Assembly: GCF_000753795.1 (NCBI RefSeq)
Contig: NZ_JPEO01000002.1
Coordinates: 1 to 64,000 of the forward strand
Origin: Shewanella mangrovi
GTDB lineage: Bacteria; Pseudomonadota; Gammaproteobacteria; Enterobacterales; Shewanellaceae
Direction: 5' to 3'
Length of the DNA: 64,000 nt
The stretch's first letter is position 1. Each line of letters starts with the position of its first letter. The translations under genes were made by a program, and so were the position numbers. Shown here one piece after another: positions 43,266-54,615 of this stretch. The notes beneath the pieces are model-generated. The model was not told the DNA's origin. It saw only the letters and a program-made list of their open reading frames with translations, and ran no database searches.

Positions 43266-44426
43266 CTATTCGCCGTCCAGTCCTCTGATATGTTTAATAC
43301 TGCCCCAGCTTTTACACGAAGGACAATGCCAATATAGTGTATGAGATGGAAAACCACATTCACTACATCGATAAATAGGTCTTGAGCGAATTTGTTGCTC
43401 AACTAATTTTTCTAGCATCGCCAAGCTGTCTTTGGCTTGGCCCTCTTCCGCTTGCGACAACTGCATCTTCATCAAAAATTGAAAACCTTTCATGGTCGGA
43501 TGACGGTAAAGGTTGTCTAGAATAAGAGATTCGGCCGCTTTTATATCGCCATCTTCAACCAACATTTTCGCTAAGGCGATAATCACCGAGGCGCCAGCGC
43601 CCTTTTCTACAGCGAGTGCCAAACGACGCTTTAACGCTTCGCGGTCTTGTGTCAGTTTAGATAACTCGTTAGCTGCTGTCAGTGCATCCACAACCAAGGT
43701 CGGCGCTTTATCAATCAGTTGGTCAAGTGCGTCCGCTGCTTGCTCATAAAGCCCTTGTTCGATATAGCGTTGCAGTAATTTTAGCAAGGCTCGCCCGCAG
43801 CTGCCGTCTTGCTTAATGGCTTGTTTTAGCAGTTGAATTTGCGCTGCGATTTCGGAGCTTTCTTCGGCCAACTGGCAATAAAAATGAGCCAGGACGGGCT
43901 TAAGCGATTGCTGTCGTTTACGCGGTAGTTTCTTAATAATATCGATGGCTTTTTGCCATTCTTTGGTCATTTCGTAGATGGAGATAAGCTGACTTTCGGC
44001 TTCTTCTGAGTGGTCATCTAACTGTATGAGATTAAGAAAAATTTCTTCTGCGCGGTCGTAAAAGCCAGCGGCGAGAAAATCTTTGCCCAGTTCCATCATG
44101 GCTAAATCCCGCTGTTCATTGAGCAGAGATGGTCTGGCAATCAGATTTTGGTGGATGCGGATAGCGCGATCCACTTCACCACGTTTACGGAATAGTGAAC
44201 CAAGTGAGAGGTGGGTATCAATCGTTTCGTCATCAACATCTAACATGCTAATGAACATATCGACCGCTTTGTCCGATTCATTGGACAACAGAAAATTTAG
44301 TCCGGCGAAATAATCGCGACTAAGCTGCTTTTGCTGCGACGACTGTTTTTGCCGAAGATTACGTCGCCCCATGTACCAACCATAGGCAACGGCAACTGGC
44401 AACAACAGAAAAAACAGCTCTAACAT
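43266..44426 (-). CDS. lapB: LPS assembly protein LapB (YciM)
   Basis: A 386-residue protein with an N-terminal membrane anchor (2-20), a long array of TPR helices (about 35-340) and a C-terminal rubredoxin-like zinc domain with YRCSECGFP and WHCPSCKSWG. LapB adjusts LpxC breakdown and so lipopolysaccharide synthesis. It starts 1 base after lapA ends. Confidence 0.95.
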   Translation of the reverse strand: MLELFFLLLPVAVAYGWYMGRRNLRQKQSSQQKQLSRDYFAGLNFLLSNESDKAVDMFISMLDVDDETIDTHLSLGSLFRKRGEVDRAIRIHQNLIARPSLLNEQRDLAMMELGKDFLAAGFYDRAEEIFLNLIQLDDHSEEAESQLISIYEMTKEWQKAIDIIKKLPRKRQQSLKPVLAHFYCQLAEESSEIAAQIQLLKQAIKQDGSCGRALLKLLQRYIEQGLYEQAADALDQLIDKAPTLVVDALTAANELSKLTQDREALKRRLALAVEKGAGASVIIALAKMLVEDGDIKAAESLILDNLYRHPTMKGFQFLMKMQLSQAEEGQAKDSLAMLEKLVEQQIRSRPIYRCSECGFPSHTLYWHCPSCKSWGSIKHIRGLDGE

Positions 44427-44427
44427 A

Positions 44428-44700
44428 TTAGCTGTCGCTCTCCTGCTGTGCGGCTTCTAGAGTCATCAATCTGCGCCGTGCGCGTTTCAAAGAAAGTTTC
44501 AACCTGAGAATGTAGAAAAATGCGACTAACCAGCAACAGACAAAACCAGCGAAAAAAACTACTGCTAAAACTAGCGGTAAACGATACTCACCTTCAACCA
44601 CAAAATAGTTGATGGTCACCAGTTGCTCGTTTCTAGCGCCAAAAATTAACGCAATAATAAATAGCAGAGCGACGATTACAGTGACAACAAACGATTTCAC
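44428..44700 (-). CDS. lapA: LPS assembly protein LapA (YciS)
   Basis: A 90-residue inner-membrane protein with two helices (about 3-22 and 41-65) and a basic coiled cytoplasmic tail, as in LapA/YciS. It pairs with lapB directly downstream. Confidence 0.92.
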   Translation of the reverse strand: MKSFVVTVIVALLFIIALIFGARNEQLVTINYFVVEGEYRLPLVLAVVFFAGFVCCWLVAFFYILRLKLSLKRARRRLMTLEAAQQESDS

Positions 44701-44782
44701 TTTCTGCTCCTATATCCATGTTCAATTTGCTGATTATCCAGTAATTTGACGATTGCTACCAGTGCTGACGAGTTCCAGATAT

Positions 44783-44810
44783 AAAAAAAGCCCCCAGTAG
44801 GAGGCTTTTT
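44783..44810 (-). terminator. Terminator between ihfB and lapA
   Basis: On the minus strand: AAAAAGCCTCC, short loop, then GGGGGCTTTTTTT; one unpaired base in the stem. It separates ihfB from lapAB. Confidence 0.8.
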
Positions 44811-44823
44811 ATACGCAAGAAGC

Positions 44824-45111
44824 TTAGCTAATAGTAGCGTCAACTCTTTCTCGTAATTCTTTACCTGGCTTAAAGTGAGGCACGTATTTACCATCCAGTT
44901 CTACAGAAGTACCGGTTTTTGGATTACGGCCAACTCGAGGTGCACGATAATGCAGAGAGAAACTACCGAAACCGCGGATCTCAATACGATCACCAGTTTC
45001 TAATGTTTTCGCCATTTGCTCCAACATCTCTTTTACGGCACTTTCAACATCTTTTGCTGATAACAATGACTGCGTCTCAGCAAGCTTTTCGATAAGTTCG
45101 GATTTTGTCAT
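44824..45111 (-). CDS. ihfB: Integration host factor beta subunit
   Basis: A 95-residue HU/IHF-fold DNA-bending protein. GRNPKTG carries the intercalating proline of the beta arm, and [18 protein letters not shown] matches E. coli IhfB nearly exactly. ATG 45111 ([10 protein letters not shown]) was chosen by match to the family; a GTG three codons earlier is in frame. It follows rpsA, as in E. coli. Confidence 0.96.
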   Translation of the reverse strand: MTKSELIEKLAETQSLLSAKDVESAVKEMLEQMAKTLETGDRIEIRGFGSFSLHYRAPRVGRNPKTGTSVELDGKYVPHFKPGKELRERVDATIS

Positions 45112-45158
45112 CCTAATCACCCCTATTTGTTAAGCCAAACAAATTTAGCCTTTGATAT

Positions 45159-45183
45159 GGGAAGGTACATCATGCACCTTCCC
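45159..45183 (-). other. Hairpin between rpsA and ihfB
   Basis: GGGAAGGT (45159-45166) and ACCTTCCC (45176-45183), nine-base loop, no T run after it on the minus strand. It may be an RNA-processing or stability element. Confidence 0.45.
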
Positions 45184-45193
45184 TATGGCAAGC

Positions 45194-46861
45194 TTACTTA
45201 CGAGCCGCTTTGAACGCTTCTGCCATTGCGTTACCGATAACAGCTTCTTCCTGTTTGTTCAGGTTAGCCATTACTTCTTTCTCTTCTGCTTCGTCTTTTG
45301 CACGAATAGACAGAGAAACGTTACGGTTCTTACGGTCAACGCCCATGAACTTAGCTTCAACAGCATCACCAACGTTGAACTCAGTAGAAGCATCTTCTAC
45401 GTGTTCGCGGCTGATGTCAGCAACACGGATGTAACCTTCAACAGCGTCGGCCAGTTCAACAGTAACACCTTTAGCGTCAACTGCAGTAACAGTACCTGTT
45501 ACAATAGAACCTTTCTTCTTGTCTGCCAAGTAAGCGTTGAATGGATCGTCTTCAGTTTGCTTAACGCCCAAGCTGATACGCTCACGTTCTGGATCAACTG
45601 ACAATACAACTGCAGTGATTTCATCACCTTTCTTGTACTCGCCAACAGCTTCTTCGCCAGCAGCATTCCAAGAAATGTCAGACAAGTGAACCAAACCATC
45701 GATGCCGCCGTCCAGACCGATGAAGATACCGAAGTCAGTGATTGACTTGATCTTACCAGTAACTTTGTCGCCTTTAGCGTAACGGTTAGCGAAGTCGTCC
45801 CATGGGTTAGTCTTACATTGTTTCAGACCCAGTGAGATACGACGACGTTCTTCGTCGATATCCAGTACCAGAACTTCAACTTCATCGCCCAAGCTAACAA
45901 CTTTAGATGGGTGGATGTTCTTGTTAGTCCAATCCATTTCAGAAACGTGTACCAGACCTTCAACGCCTTCTTCGATTTCTACGAAGCAACCGTAGTCAGT
46001 CAGGTTAGTTACGCGACCAGTCAAACGAGTGTTTTCTGGGTAGCGCTTGCTGATTTCCAACCATGGGTCTTCGCCCAGTTGTTTCAGACCCAGTGATACG
46101 CGAGTACGTTCACGGTCATATTTCAGCACTTTAACTTCGATTTCATCACCGACGTTAACGATTTCTGATGGATGCTTAACGCGTTTCCATGCCATGTCAG
46201 TGATGTGCAGCAGGCCGTCAACACCGCCCAGATCTACGAATGCACCGTAGTCGGTCAGGTTCTTAACGATACCTTTAACAGATTGACCTTCCTGCAGGTT
46301 TTCCAGCAGAGCATCGCGCTCAGCACTGCTTTCAGATTCAATAACAGCGCGGCGAGAAACCACTACGTTGTTACGTTTCTGATCCAGTTTGATAACCTTG
46401 AATTCCAGCTCTTTGTTTTCCAGGTGAGCAGTGTCGCGAACTGGGCGAACGTCAACCAGAGAACCAGGTAAGAATGCACGGATACCGTTCAACTCAACAG
46501 TGAAACCGCCTTTAACTTTGCCGTTGATAACGCCGATAACAGTTTCGTTATCTTCGTAAGCTTTTTCCAGAACGATCCAAGCTTCGTGACGTTTCGCTTT
46601 TTCACGAGACAGTTGAGTCTCACCGAAACCGTCTTCAACGCTATCCAGCGCTACATCAACTTCGTCGCCAACAGCGATTTCTAATTCGCCTTGAGCGTTT
46701 TTGAATTGATCAGCAGGGATTGGGCTTTCAGATTTCAGGCCGGCGTCAACCAGCACTACACCGTTTTCAATGGCAACTACAGTACCACGAACGATAGAAC
46801 CTGGGCGGAATTCCAGTTGTTGAAGGGATTGTTCAAACAGATCAGCAAAAGATTCAGTCAT
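45194..46861 (-). CDS. rpsA: 30S ribosomal protein S1
   Basis: A 555-residue protein of six S1 (OB-fold) repeats, for example the central [20 protein letters not shown] and [21 protein letters not shown]. Length matches E. coli S1 (557). It recruits mRNA to the 30S subunit. It lies downstream of cmk; two hairpins in the 100-base leader may modulate it. Confidence 0.98.
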   Translation of the reverse strand: MTESFADLFEQSLQQLEFRPGSIVRGTVVAIENGVVLVDAGLKSESPIPADQFKNAQGELEIAVGDEVDVALDSVEDGFGETQLSREKAKRHEAWIVLEKAYEDNETVIGVINGKVKGGFTVELNGIRAFLPGSLVDVRPVRDTAHLENKELEFKVIKLDQKRNNVVVSRRAVIESESSAERDALLENLQEGQSVKGIVKNLTDYGAFVDLGGVDGLLHITDMAWKRVKHPSEIVNVGDEIEVKVLKYDRERTRVSLGLKQLGEDPWLEISKRYPENTRLTGRVTNLTDYGCFVEIEEGVEGLVHVSEMDWTNKNIHPSKVVSLGDEVEVLVLDIDEERRRISLGLKQCKTNPWDDFANRYAKGDKVTGKIKSITDFGIFIGLDGGIDGLVHLSDISWNAAGEEAVGEYKKGDEITAVVLSVDPERERISLGVKQTEDDPFNAYLADKKKGSIVTGTVTAVDAKGVTVELADAVEGYIRVADISREHVEDASTEFNVGDAVEAKFMGVDRKNRNVSLSIRAKDEAEEKEVMANLNKQEEAVIGNAMAEAFKAARK

Positions 46862-46920
46862 GTGTAATTAACTTAATTTAAAAAGCCATGCTACGTCCTG
46901 AACATGGGGTTATGTAAATA

Positions 46921-46976
46921 ATTCATCAATTCCATTTGATGAATACCAAAACTGCAGATGTATTAAACACCTGCAG
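46921..46976 (-). promoter_or_regulatory. Paired hairpins in the cmk-rpsA gap
   Basis: ATTCATCAA/TTGATGAAT (46921-46944) is a perfect nine-base stem. CTGCAGATGT/ACACCTGCAG (46952-46976) has one G-U type mismatch, overlaps the end of cmk, and is followed on the minus strand by TTTT, like a weak attenuator. Confidence 0.45.
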
Positions 46977-47658
46977 CAGATAACTTGTCTTCGATATATT
47001 TTAGCGCTTGCGCAAATACATCTTCAATAGCGAGACCCGTGGTATCGATGAACAAAGCATCTTCAGCAGGCACAAGTGGTGCAACTGCACGATTCATGTC
47101 TCTGAAATCACGGTCTTTAATCTCACCTAAAAGGGTGTCGATGTTAACATCATGCCCCTTCTCTCGCAACTGATTATAGCGCCGTTGCGCGCGTTCTTCC
47201 GCAGAAGCGGTTAAAAATAGTTTCGCTGGTGCATTGGGGAAAACGATGGTGCCCATATCACGGCCATCGGCAATCAAACCAGGTTCCATTTTAAAAGCAC
47301 GTTGACGACGTAAAAGTGCTTCGCGCACTCGCGGAAATACCGCTACGCGAGAAGCTGCATCCGAACACTCCTGTGAACGAATACTATGGGTAACGTCTTC
47401 ACCTTCCAGCACTATTTTTGATGATTCGTTCTCTGAGGCGGCAAAAAACTGTACATCGAGATGCGATGCCAACAAGGTAATCGCTTCTTCGTTGTCGAGT
47501 TCGACATTGTGATGAATTGCTGCCAAAGCCAGTACTCGGTATATCGCACCGCTATCCAGAAACTTCCAACCTAAATGGCTGGCAAGTAGCTGACTAATCG
47601 TTCCCTTCCCTGCACCGCTAGGACCATCAATGGTGACGACAGGCGCCCGATCAGACAT
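46963..47658 (-). CDS. cmk: Cytidylate kinase
   Basis: A 231-residue P-loop kinase phosphorylating CMP and dCMP. The Walker loop GPSGAGKGT is at about residues 13-21, with [11 protein letters not shown] in the middle. ATG 47658 follows GGAGGAATGT; the TTG four codons earlier is inside the ribosome site. Part of the aroA-cmk-rpsA-ihfB run. Confidence 0.96.
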   Translation of the reverse strand: MSDRAPVVTIDGPSGAGKGTISQLLASHLGWKFLDSGAIYRVLALAAIHHNVELDNEEAITLLASHLDVQFFAASENESSKIVLEGEDVTHSIRSQECSDAASRVAVFPRVREALLRRQRAFKMEPGLIADGRDMGTIVFPNAPAKLFLTASAEERAQRRYNQLREKGHDVNIDTLLGEIKDRDFRDMNRAVAPLVPAEDALFIDTTGLAIEDVFAQALKYIEDKLSAAGV

Positions 47659-47777
47659 ACATTCCTCCAAGTAATAGTTTTTCGAAAGGGCTTATTGCAA
47701 CGCCCTCGAAAATGAGCGGACGATATTATATATCAATATCGTCCCCAAAGTCGGCGCTTTTTGACAAACATTTGTTT

Positions 47778-47800
47778 AAATGCCGAAGCGTTCGGCATTT
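47778..47800. terminator. Inverted repeat after aroA
   Basis: AAATGCCGAA (47778-47787) and TTCGGCATTT (47791-47800), loop GCG. On the minus strand the T run is short (TTT), so it may be a weak terminator between aroA and cmk. Confidence 0.6.
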
Positions 47801-47804
47801 TTAC

Positions 47805-49088
47805 TTAATGGCAGGCAAGCAACTGAAACTGCGCAAAGTAGTCAGGAAAGGTTTTGGAAGTACAATCTGGGTCGTTAATTGTGACCCCTGCATCACTGAA
47901 AGCCACTAATGAGAAACACATCGCCATACGGTGGTCATTGTAGGTATCAATTTCTGCGTGTTGCATTGCAACAGGTGGTGTGATTTTGATGAAGTCTTCG
48001 CCTTCAACGACCGTAGCACCCACTTTACGTAGTTCAGTCGCCATTGCGCTGAGCCGATCGGTTTCTTTAATGCGCCAGTTATAGATATTGGTGAGTTGCG
48101 TATCTCCTTCGGCAAACAAGGCCGCTGTGGCAATGGTCATCGCCGCATCTGGTATATGGTTCATGTCCATATCGATACCGTGCAACTTACTGCCACGCGC
48201 AATGATGAAATCATCTCCCCACTCGATATCGGCGCCCATAGCCGCTAGCGCATCAGCAAACTTAACATCACCTTGAATGCTTAGCTTACCCACACCGGTG
48301 ACCTTAATTTCACCGCCGGCAATAGCCCCCGCCGCCAAGAAATAGGATGCTGAAGACGCATCACCTTCAACAAGCAAATTACCAGGTGCAATATATTGCT
48401 GATTGCCTTTTACATGAAAGCGTTGATATTGCTGGTTGTCGACACTTACACCAAATTTGGCCATCAGGGCTAAGGTGATATCAATATAAGGTTTAGAGAC
48501 TAATTCGCCGACCACTTCAATATTGACATCACCTTTGGCAAGTGGCGCGACCATCAATAGTGCCGTTAAAAATTGACTTGATAGCGCACCCGAAATCTTC
48601 ACTGTGCCACCGGACAATCCGGAACCAAGGATATTCACCGGCGGGAAACCATCATTTTTCAGGTACTGGATGTTAGCACCTAGCTGCGCGATCGCGTCGA
48701 CCAGATCTTTGATCGGGCGTTCTTCCATACGCGGTTCACCTGTGAGTTCAAAATCCCCCGTTCCTAAGGTTAACGCTGCGCACAAAGGGCGCATCGCGGT
48801 GCCGGCATTACCGAGGAATAGTGATAACGGACGCGAACTATTAAATGGGCCGCCGTTCCCCGTCACAGTACAGGTACGTTTATCCGCTGACAGTTGGTAC
48901 TTGATGCCTAACTGGCTCAATGCGGTCAGCATATGCCGAATATCATCGGAATCTAGCAGGTTGGTTAAGGTGGTGGTCCCTTTTGCCAATGCTGCTAACA
49001 ATAAGGCTCTATTAGAGATGCTTTTTGAACCGGGAATATTCACTTCACCGTTAAAACGATAGACTTTGTTCAGGTGTAACTGCTTCAT
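47805..49088 (-). CDS. aroA: EPSP synthase AroA
   Basis: A 427-residue enzyme of the shikimate pathway. [18 protein letters not shown] near the start binds shikimate 3-phosphate; [13 protein letters not shown] is the PEP/glyphosate-site loop with Gly and Pro as in sensitive class I enzymes; DNHRMAM lies at the end. serC, which precedes aroA in E. coli, is separated here by the aminotransferase gene. Confidence 0.97.
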   Translation of the reverse strand: MKQLHLNKVYRFNGEVNIPGSKSISNRALLLAALAKGTTTLTNLLDSDDIRHMLTALSQLGIKYQLSADKRTCTVTGNGGPFNSSRPLSLFLGNAGTAMRPLCAALTLGTGDFELTGEPRMEERPIKDLVDAIAQLGANIQYLKNDGFPPVNILGSGLSGGTVKISGALSSQFLTALLMVAPLAKGDVNIEVVGELVSKPYIDITLALMAKFGVSVDNQQYQRFHVKGNQQYIAPGNLLVEGDASSASYFLAAGAIAGGEIKVTGVGKLSIQGDVKFADALAAMGADIEWGDDFIIARGSKLHGIDMDMNHIPDAAMTIATAALFAEGDTQLTNIYNWRIKETDRLSAMATELRKVGATVVEGEDFIKITPPVAMQHAEIDTYNDHRMAMCFSLVAFSDAGVTINDPDCTSKTFPDYFAQFQLLACH

Positions 49089-49265
49089 AATATGTTCTAT
49101 TTCTTGTGGCTATATAAGTTTTGCGGCTAGCGAGTGAGGTGCTCAGCCATGATGTTGTTGATTAAAGTAAGTTAAGGTGTCTTAAAAACTCTACGATACC
49201 TGTCACCTGAATTATGTCTTCGTGCCTTTAAAGTAACCCAATGGCAGGGCAATTCAACGATTTTT

Positions 49266-49285
49266 TGTAATACTTAAGCATTACA
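49266..49285. promoter_or_regulatory. 20-base palindrome
   Basis: TGTAATACTTAAGCATTACA is symmetric except at one base pair. It is operator-like and shares its arms with the palindrome before adhE. Confidence 0.4.
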
Positions 49286-49333
49286 GCACAAATAATCACC
49301 AATAATGGGTTTTTCGGTGAACCGTCAACAGAA

Positions 49334-49373
49334 ATGTACAAAGATGAATAATTCCGTTCATTTATCTGTACAT
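49334..49373. promoter_or_regulatory. Inverted repeat ATGTACA/TGTACAT
   Basis: Seven-base arms 26 bases apart with further partial pairing inside (GATGAA/TTCAT). Possible binding region of a TyrR-like regulator; not proven. Confidence 0.35.
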
Positions 49374-49470
49374 GTGATAATTTTTCTTTGAAAATAATGC
49401 AGATTAACACGAGCGGCTTTAACCGCTATGCTAACAATTCTGTCACACATAACAATAAACGGAAGCCTCG

Positions 49471-50661
49471 ATGTTCAATGCATTAAACCCCATGCCAGCG
49501 GACCCGATTCTGGGACTGATGGCGCAATTTCGTGAAGACCCTCGTACTGACAAAGTTGACCTAGGTGTTGGTGTATATAAAGACCCAGAAGGTCATACTC
49601 CAATTTTGGCCTGCGTGAAAACCGCCGAGCGCATTCGTACTGAAACTGAAACAACTAAGGTGTACATCAGTCCAGCAGGCAGTCCTGAGTTTAACCGACT
49701 GATTTGTGAGTTGGCTTTTGGTGCAGATCACAGCGCCGTGCTCAGTAATCGTATCCGCAGTGTTTCTACCCCTGGTGGTACTGGCTCTTTGCGCGTTGCG
49801 GCCGACTTCATTAAACGTTGTAATCCTGATGCTGTTGTGTGGGTAAGCGATCCTACATGGGCTAACCACCTAAGTATCTTTAAAGCGGCTGGTTTGGAAG
49901 TTAATCATTATCCTTACTATGACACCGAAAATAATGCACTGCGCTTCGATGCCATGTTGGATAAGCTCAAAACGCTAGGTAAGAACGATGTCGTGCTGTT
50001 GCACGCATGCTGCCATAACCCTACCGGTGAAGATCTGACGCCAGCGCAGTGGGACCAAGTAGTCGCGGTTGCACAGGAGCGTGGTTTTACGCCGCTGCTG
50101 GATATGGCTTATCAAGGGTTCGGTGAAAGCCTCGAGCAAGATGCCTACGGCGTACGCAAAATGGCCGCAGCGGTTGATGCCATGTTGCTGTGCGATTCAT
50201 GCTCAAAGAACTTTGGCCTTTATCGTGAACGTATTGGTGCATGTGCAGTCGTCGCTAAAGACAGCAATGCCGCCACTGTAGCTCAATCTGTGATGTTGCA
50301 TGTTGTTCGCAGCAACTATTCAATGCCACCTGCACACGGTGCGGCGTTGGTTGAAACCATTTTGGCGTCTCAAGAATTAACTGCACAATGGCACGACGAG
50401 TTAAAAGTGATGCGTGACCGTATCAACGGTAACCGTGCCATGTTGGTTGAACGTATTAAAGCACAAGGTGTCACACGCGACTTCAGCTTTATCGCGCGCC
50501 AAAAAGGCATGTTCTCTTTCTTAGGCATTTCGCCAGAACAAGTGGCACTGCTGAAAAGTGAGCATGGCGTGTACATGGTGGATTCTAGCCGCATGAGTAT
50601 TGCGGGGATCACCGAAGCGAATGTGGACTACTTGGCCGCAGCTATCGCTAAAGTGCTATAA
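49471..50661 (+). CDS. Aspartate / aromatic aminotransferase (AspC/TyrB type)
   Basis: A 396-residue PLP enzyme of the enterobacterial AspC/TyrB group: VDLGVGVYKD at the start, LLHACCHNPTGED for the PLP phosphate side, and Schiff-base Lys in CDSCSKNFGLYRERIGA. AspC and TyrB cannot be told apart by eye. It is divergent from aroA and convergent with serC. Confidence 0.92.
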   Translation: MFNALNPMPADPILGLMAQFREDPRTDKVDLGVGVYKDPEGHTPILACVKTAERIRTETETTKVYISPAGSPEFNRLICELAFGADHSAVLSNRIRSVSTPGGTGSLRVAADFIKRCNPDAVVWVSDPTWANHLSIFKAAGLEVNHYPYYDTENNALRFDAMLDKLKTLGKNDVVLLHACCHNPTGEDLTPAQWDQVVAVAQERGFTPLLDMAYQGFGESLEQDAYGVRKMAAAVDAMLLCDSCSKNFGLYRERIGACAVVAKDSNAATVAQSVMLHVVRSNYSMPPAHGAALVETILASQELTAQWHDELKVMRDRINGNRAMLVERIKAQGVTRDFSFIARQKGMFSFLGISPEQVALLKSEHGVYMVDSSRMSIAGITEANVDYLAAAIAKVL

Positions 50662-50696
50662 CGCTTTCGTTGCAGAGCGACTTTCAGTAAACACAC

Positions 50697-50727
50697 AAAA
50701 AAGCGGATGAATCATTCATCCGCTTTT
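50697..50727. terminator. Terminator between aminotransferase and serC
   Basis: AAAAGCGGATGA and TCATCCGCTTTT around ATCAT (50699-50727), flanked by A and T runs on both sides, so it serves both convergent genes. Confidence 0.9.
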
Positions 50728-50751
50728 CTATATCGAGAATACCGAGCTGAA

Positions 50752-51843
50752 TTAACTATGTTTTGCTGCAAATGCTGTCATAAACTCAACCAGCTTTTGT
50801 ACGCCTTCGATTGGCATAGCGTTATAAATGCTAGCGCGCATTCCGCCGACAATACGGTGACCCTTTAGCGCCACTAAGCCCTGTTCTTCCGCTTCCTTCA
50901 GGAACGTTTTATCCAGCGATTCATCTGTCAATTGGAATGTAACGTTCATACGTGAACGGTTGGCAGCAACCACGCCATTTTTGTAGAACGACAGGTTATC
51001 AATGCAGTTATACAGTAGTGCAGCTTTGGCGATGTTGGTTTGCTCCATTGCTGCAACGCCACCATTCGATTTCAGCCATTTAAAGACTTCTGCTGCTAAA
51101 TACCAAGCAAACGTTGGCGGCGTGTTGAACATCGAGTCTTTCGCTGCTGCGATGCGGTAATCCATGATAGAAGATGGATGCACGACCGGCAACGCAAGCA
51201 AGTCTTCACGAACAATGACCAGCGTTAACCCTGAAGGACCGATATTTTTCTGCGCGCCTGCGTAAATTAGACCAAATTTACTGACATCAATCTCGCGTGA
51301 CATAATGGTAGATGACATATCAGCTACGATTGGCCATGGGCTTTCAAGTGTGTCAAAAATTTCGATACCATCAACCGTTTCGTTCGGACAATAATGAACA
51401 TAACGATATTTGTCAGCATCCCCAGAGAGAACAGGTAATACTGCCTTGTTCAATCCCTGTTCTTGCTCAACGATGTTAAGCGTGTCAATTGCGCTCTCGC
51501 CTACTAAACGCACAGCTTCTTCTGCTGCGGACTTAGACCACTGTCCAGTTAACAGATAAAGTGCTCGGCCGTTGTTCCCAAGAAAGTTATTTACAACAGC
51601 AGCAAATTGTCCACGGCCACCGCCGTGCATGAACAACACTTTGTAGTTGTCCGGAATATTCATCAGTGAGCGCAGATCTTTTTCTGATTGCGTTGCCAGC
51701 TCAATAAAAGGTGCACCACGGTGACTCACTTCCATCACCGACACGCCTAGCCCCTGCCAATCCAATAATTCCTGCTGCGCTTTTGCCAAAACGGGAGCGG
51801 GCAACATCGCTGGCCCGGCACAAAAGTTGTACACCGTACTCAC
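50752..51843 (-). CDS. serC: Phosphoserine aminotransferase SerC
   Basis: A 363-residue PLP enzyme of serine and pyridoxine synthesis. [12 protein letters not shown] opens the protein and the PLP Lys is in [12 protein letters not shown]. The start chosen is GTG at 51843, with a near-perfect AAGGAG seven bases upstream; the ten extra N-terminal codons of the open frame overlap this ribosome site and are not family-like. It lies downstream of gyrA, separated by a terminator. Confidence 0.95.
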   Translation of the reverse strand: MSTVYNFCAGPAMLPAPVLAKAQQELLDWQGLGVSVMEVSHRGAPFIELATQSEKDLRSLMNIPDNYKVLFMHGGGRGQFAAVVNNFLGNNGRALYLLTGQWSKSAAEEAVRLVGESAIDTLNIVEQEQGLNKAVLPVLSGDADKYRYVHYCPNETVDGIEIFDTLESPWPIVADMSSTIMSREIDVSKFGLIYAGAQKNIGPSGLTLVIVREDLLALPVVHPSSIMDYRIAAAKDSMFNTPPTFAWYLAAEVFKWLKSNGGVAAMEQTNIAKAALLYNCIDNLSFYKNGVVAANRSRMNVTFQLTDESLDKTFLKEAEEQGLVALKGHRIVGGMRASIYNAMPIEGVQKLVEFMTAFAAKHS

Positions 51844-51879
51844 TGATTTTCTCCTTGGAAATTTATAAGGCATAAATAA

Positions 51880-51905
51880 AACGAGCGTCTCATCGGACGC
51901 TCGTT
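51880..51905 (-). terminator. Terminator after gyrA
   Basis: AACGAGCGTC (51880-51889) and GACGCTCGTT (51896-51905); on the minus strand followed by TTATTTAT. Confidence 0.85.
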
Positions 51906-51921
51906 ACACTGCTAAGAATGG

Positions 51922-54615
51922 TTACTCTGCGGCATCATCCTGCGGCTCATCTGGCGTAGCAACTGATGTTTCTTCATCAGTCAGCTCCGAATCGATATCA
52001 TCGCCGTTAGTTTGGATTTCGTCAATGCGCTGCAGTCCGACCACTCGTTCATCATCGGCAGTACGAATAATCGTTACGCCTTGAGTATTACGACCAATCA
52101 AAGACACCCCTGACACTGGCGTACGCACCAGCGTACCTTTATCGCTGATCAGCATGATTTCATCGTTTTCAGCGGCTTGCACTGCGCCAATAACCGCGCC
52201 GTTACGCTCAGAAACTTTAATAGAAACCACACCTTTCGTGCCACGGCTCTTAGATGGGTATTCATCGATGGCGGTACGTTTACCATAACCGTTTTCAGTC
52301 ACGGTCAGAATTGGGTCATCAGACTTAGGTACGATCAGCGATACCACACGTTGCTCGTCTTCCAGTTTGATACCACGAACACCGGTGGCGTTACGGCCCA
52401 TTGGACGCACACCTTTGAAGGTGATTTGAACTTCACCGTTTTCGTCCAGTACTGGGTTACCGTCTTCATCTACGATGGCTGACTCTTCTGCTTCTTTAAA
52501 GCGAACAACTTTACCTGCATCAGAGAACAGCATGATTTCATTGCTACCGTCGGTGATATCGACACCGATCAGTTGGTCACCATCTTTCAGGTTAACCGCA
52601 ATGATACCGTTGCTACGTGGACGGCTATATTCAGTCAGTGCCGTTTTCTTCACAGTACCGTGGGAGGTTGCCATGATGATGTACTTGCCTTCTTCATACT
52701 CGCGTACAGGCAGAATCGCAGTAATGTGCTCACCTTCGGACAGTGGCAGTAAGTTCACAATTGGCTTACCACGCGATTGACGGCTGGCTAACGGCAACTC
52801 AAACACACGCATCCAATAAAGCTTACCGAAGTCAGAGAAGCACAGAATGGTGTCGTGGGTATTTGCCACTAACAGCCGTTCTACGAAGTCTTCATCTTTC
52901 ACTTTAGTAGCCGCCTTCCCTTTACCACCACGGCGCTGTGCCTGGTAGTCGGTCAACGGCTGATACTTGGCATAGCCTAAGTGTGACAAGGTAACAACAA
53001 CATCTTCTTCGGTGATCAAATCTTCTAAGCTGATATCTGCGCTGGATGCGGTAATTTCAGTACGACGTTCATCACCAAAGTCAGCTAAGACCTGTTCTAG
53101 TTCTTCTTTGATCACTTCCATCAAGCGAGCTGGGCTGCGCAGGATGTGCAACAAACCGGCAATGATATCGAGCAGGTCGACATACTCTTGCAGAATTTTT
53201 TCATGTTCCAGACCGGTCAGTTTGTTCAGACGCAGATCCAGAATTGCTTGCGCTTGTTGTTCTGTCAGGTAGTAGAGACCGTCACGAATACCGTATTCAG
53301 GTTCTAACCACTCTGGACGCGCCGCATCATCACCGGCTTTTTCCAGCATGTCACGAACGTTACCAAGCTCCCAACCTTGTGCCATCAAACCAACTTTGGC
53401 TTCAGCTGGGCTTGGAGATGCTTTGATCAGTTCAATGATAGGGTCGATGTTAGACAGCGCAACCGCCAGTGCTTCCAGAATATGAGCACGGTCGCGGGCT
53501 TTACGCAATTCGTAAACCGTACGACGAGTCACCACTTCACGGCGGTGTAGAATAAAGGCTTCCAGCATCTCTTTCAGGTTAAACAACTTAGGCTGACCGT
53601 TAGCCAATGCCACCATGTTGATACCGAAAGAACATTGCATTTGCGTCTGCGCATATAAGTTGTTCAATACAACTTCGGCTACTTCACCACGCTTAATTTC
53701 AATCACAATGCGCATACCGTCTTTGTCAGACTCGTCGCGCAAGCCACTGATGCCTTCAATGCGTTTGTCTTTTACTAGCTCTGCGATTTTTTCGATCAAG
53801 CGCGCTTTGTTCACCTGATACGGAATTTCGGTGACAATGATACGTTCACGGCTAGAATGATCGTCGGTTTCGAAAGATGCACGCGCGCGCATGATGACTT
53901 TGCCGCGACCGGTGCGATAAGCATCTTCAATACCCTTACGGCCATTGATAATCGCCGCCGTTGGGAAATCTGGACCTGGAATATATTCGATCAGTTGTTC
54001 GATAGAGAGCTCTGGCTCTTCAATCAGCGCCAAACAACCGTTGATCACTTCGGTGATGTTGTGTGGCGGAATATTGGTCGCCATACCTACCGCAATACCG
54101 GACGAACCGTTCACTAACAAGTTAGGTACGCGGGTTGGCAACACTTCTGGGATCATCTCTGTACCATCATAGTTAGGCACATAATCCACAGTTTCTTTAT
54201 CTAGGTCGGCCAGCAGTTGATGTGCCAGCTTTTGCATACGGATTTCCGTATAACGCATCGCCGCCGCAGCATCACCATCGATAGAACCAAAGTTACCTTG
54301 GCCATCAACGAGGGTGTAACGCAACGAAAATGGTTGCGCCATACGTACGATAGTGTCGTACACAGCGCTATCACCATGTGGGTGATATTTACCGATAACG
54401 TCGCCGACGACACGGGCAGACTTCTTATATGGTTTATTCCAGTCGTTTTTCAGCTCGTTCATCGCAAACAACACGCGACGGTGAACTGGTTTGAGACCGT
54501 CCCTAACATCCGGCAGGGCCCGTCCAACGATTACGCTCATGGCATAATCGAGGTAGGAATTTTTGAGTTCGTCTTCAATATTTATTGGTGAAATTGATGA
54601 AGCCTGGTCAGTCAT
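51922..54615 (-). CDS. gyrA: DNA gyrase subunit A
   Basis: An 897-residue type II topoisomerase subunit. Catalytic Tyr122 is in AMRYTEIRM. The quinolone-determining region reads [10 protein letters not shown] with Ser83 and Asp87, the susceptible residues. The C-terminal beta-pinwheel (about 530-850) includes the GyrA box QRRGGKG; the tail is acidic. It is divergent from ubiG. Confidence 0.98.
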   Translation of the reverse strand: MTDQASSISPINIEDELKNSYLDYAMSVIVGRALPDVRDGLKPVHRRVLFAMNELKNDWNKPYKKSARVVGDVIGKYHPHGDSAVYDTIVRMAQPFSLRYTLVDGQGNFGSIDGDAAAAMRYTEIRMQKLAHQLLADLDKETVDYVPNYDGTEMIPEVLPTRVPNLLVNGSSGIAVGMATNIPPHNITEVINGCLALIEEPELSIEQLIEYIPGPDFPTAAIINGRKGIEDAYRTGRGKVIMRARASFETDDHSSRERIIVTEIPYQVNKARLIEKIAELVKDKRIEGISGLRDESDKDGMRIVIEIKRGEVAEVVLNNLYAQTQMQCSFGINMVALANGQPKLFNLKEMLEAFILHRREVVTRRTVYELRKARDRAHILEALAVALSNIDPIIELIKASPSPAEAKVGLMAQGWELGNVRDMLEKAGDDAARPEWLEPEYGIRDGLYYLTEQQAQAILDLRLNKLTGLEHEKILQEYVDLLDIIAGLLHILRSPARLMEVIKEELEQVLADFGDERRTEITASSADISLEDLITEEDVVVTLSHLGYAKYQPLTDYQAQRRGGKGKAATKVKDEDFVERLLVANTHDTILCFSDFGKLYWMRVFELPLASRQSRGKPIVNLLPLSEGEHITAILPVREYEEGKYIIMATSHGTVKKTALTEYSRPRSNGIIAVNLKDGDQLIGVDITDGSNEIMLFSDAGKVVRFKEAEESAIVDEDGNPVLDENGEVQITFKGVRPMGRNATGVRGIKLEDEQRVVSLIVPKSDDPILTVTENGYGKRTAIDEYPSKSRGTKGVVSIKVSERNGAVIGAVQAAENDEIMLISDKGTLVRTPVSGVSLIGRNTQGVTIIRTADDERVVGLQRIDEIQTNGDDIDSELTDEETSVATPDEPQDDAAE

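Larger units (their letters stand above)
49089..49470. other. Divergent promoter region between aroA and the aminotransferase
   Basis: A 382-base region with two large imperfect palindromes: TGTAAT-N8-ATTACA at 49266-49285 and ATGTACA...TGTACAT at 49334-49373. Both lie upstream of an aromatic/aspartate aminotransferase and aroA. No exact TyrR box (TGTAAA-N6-TTTACA) was seen. ACGGAAG precedes the aminotransferase start. Confidence 0.5.
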
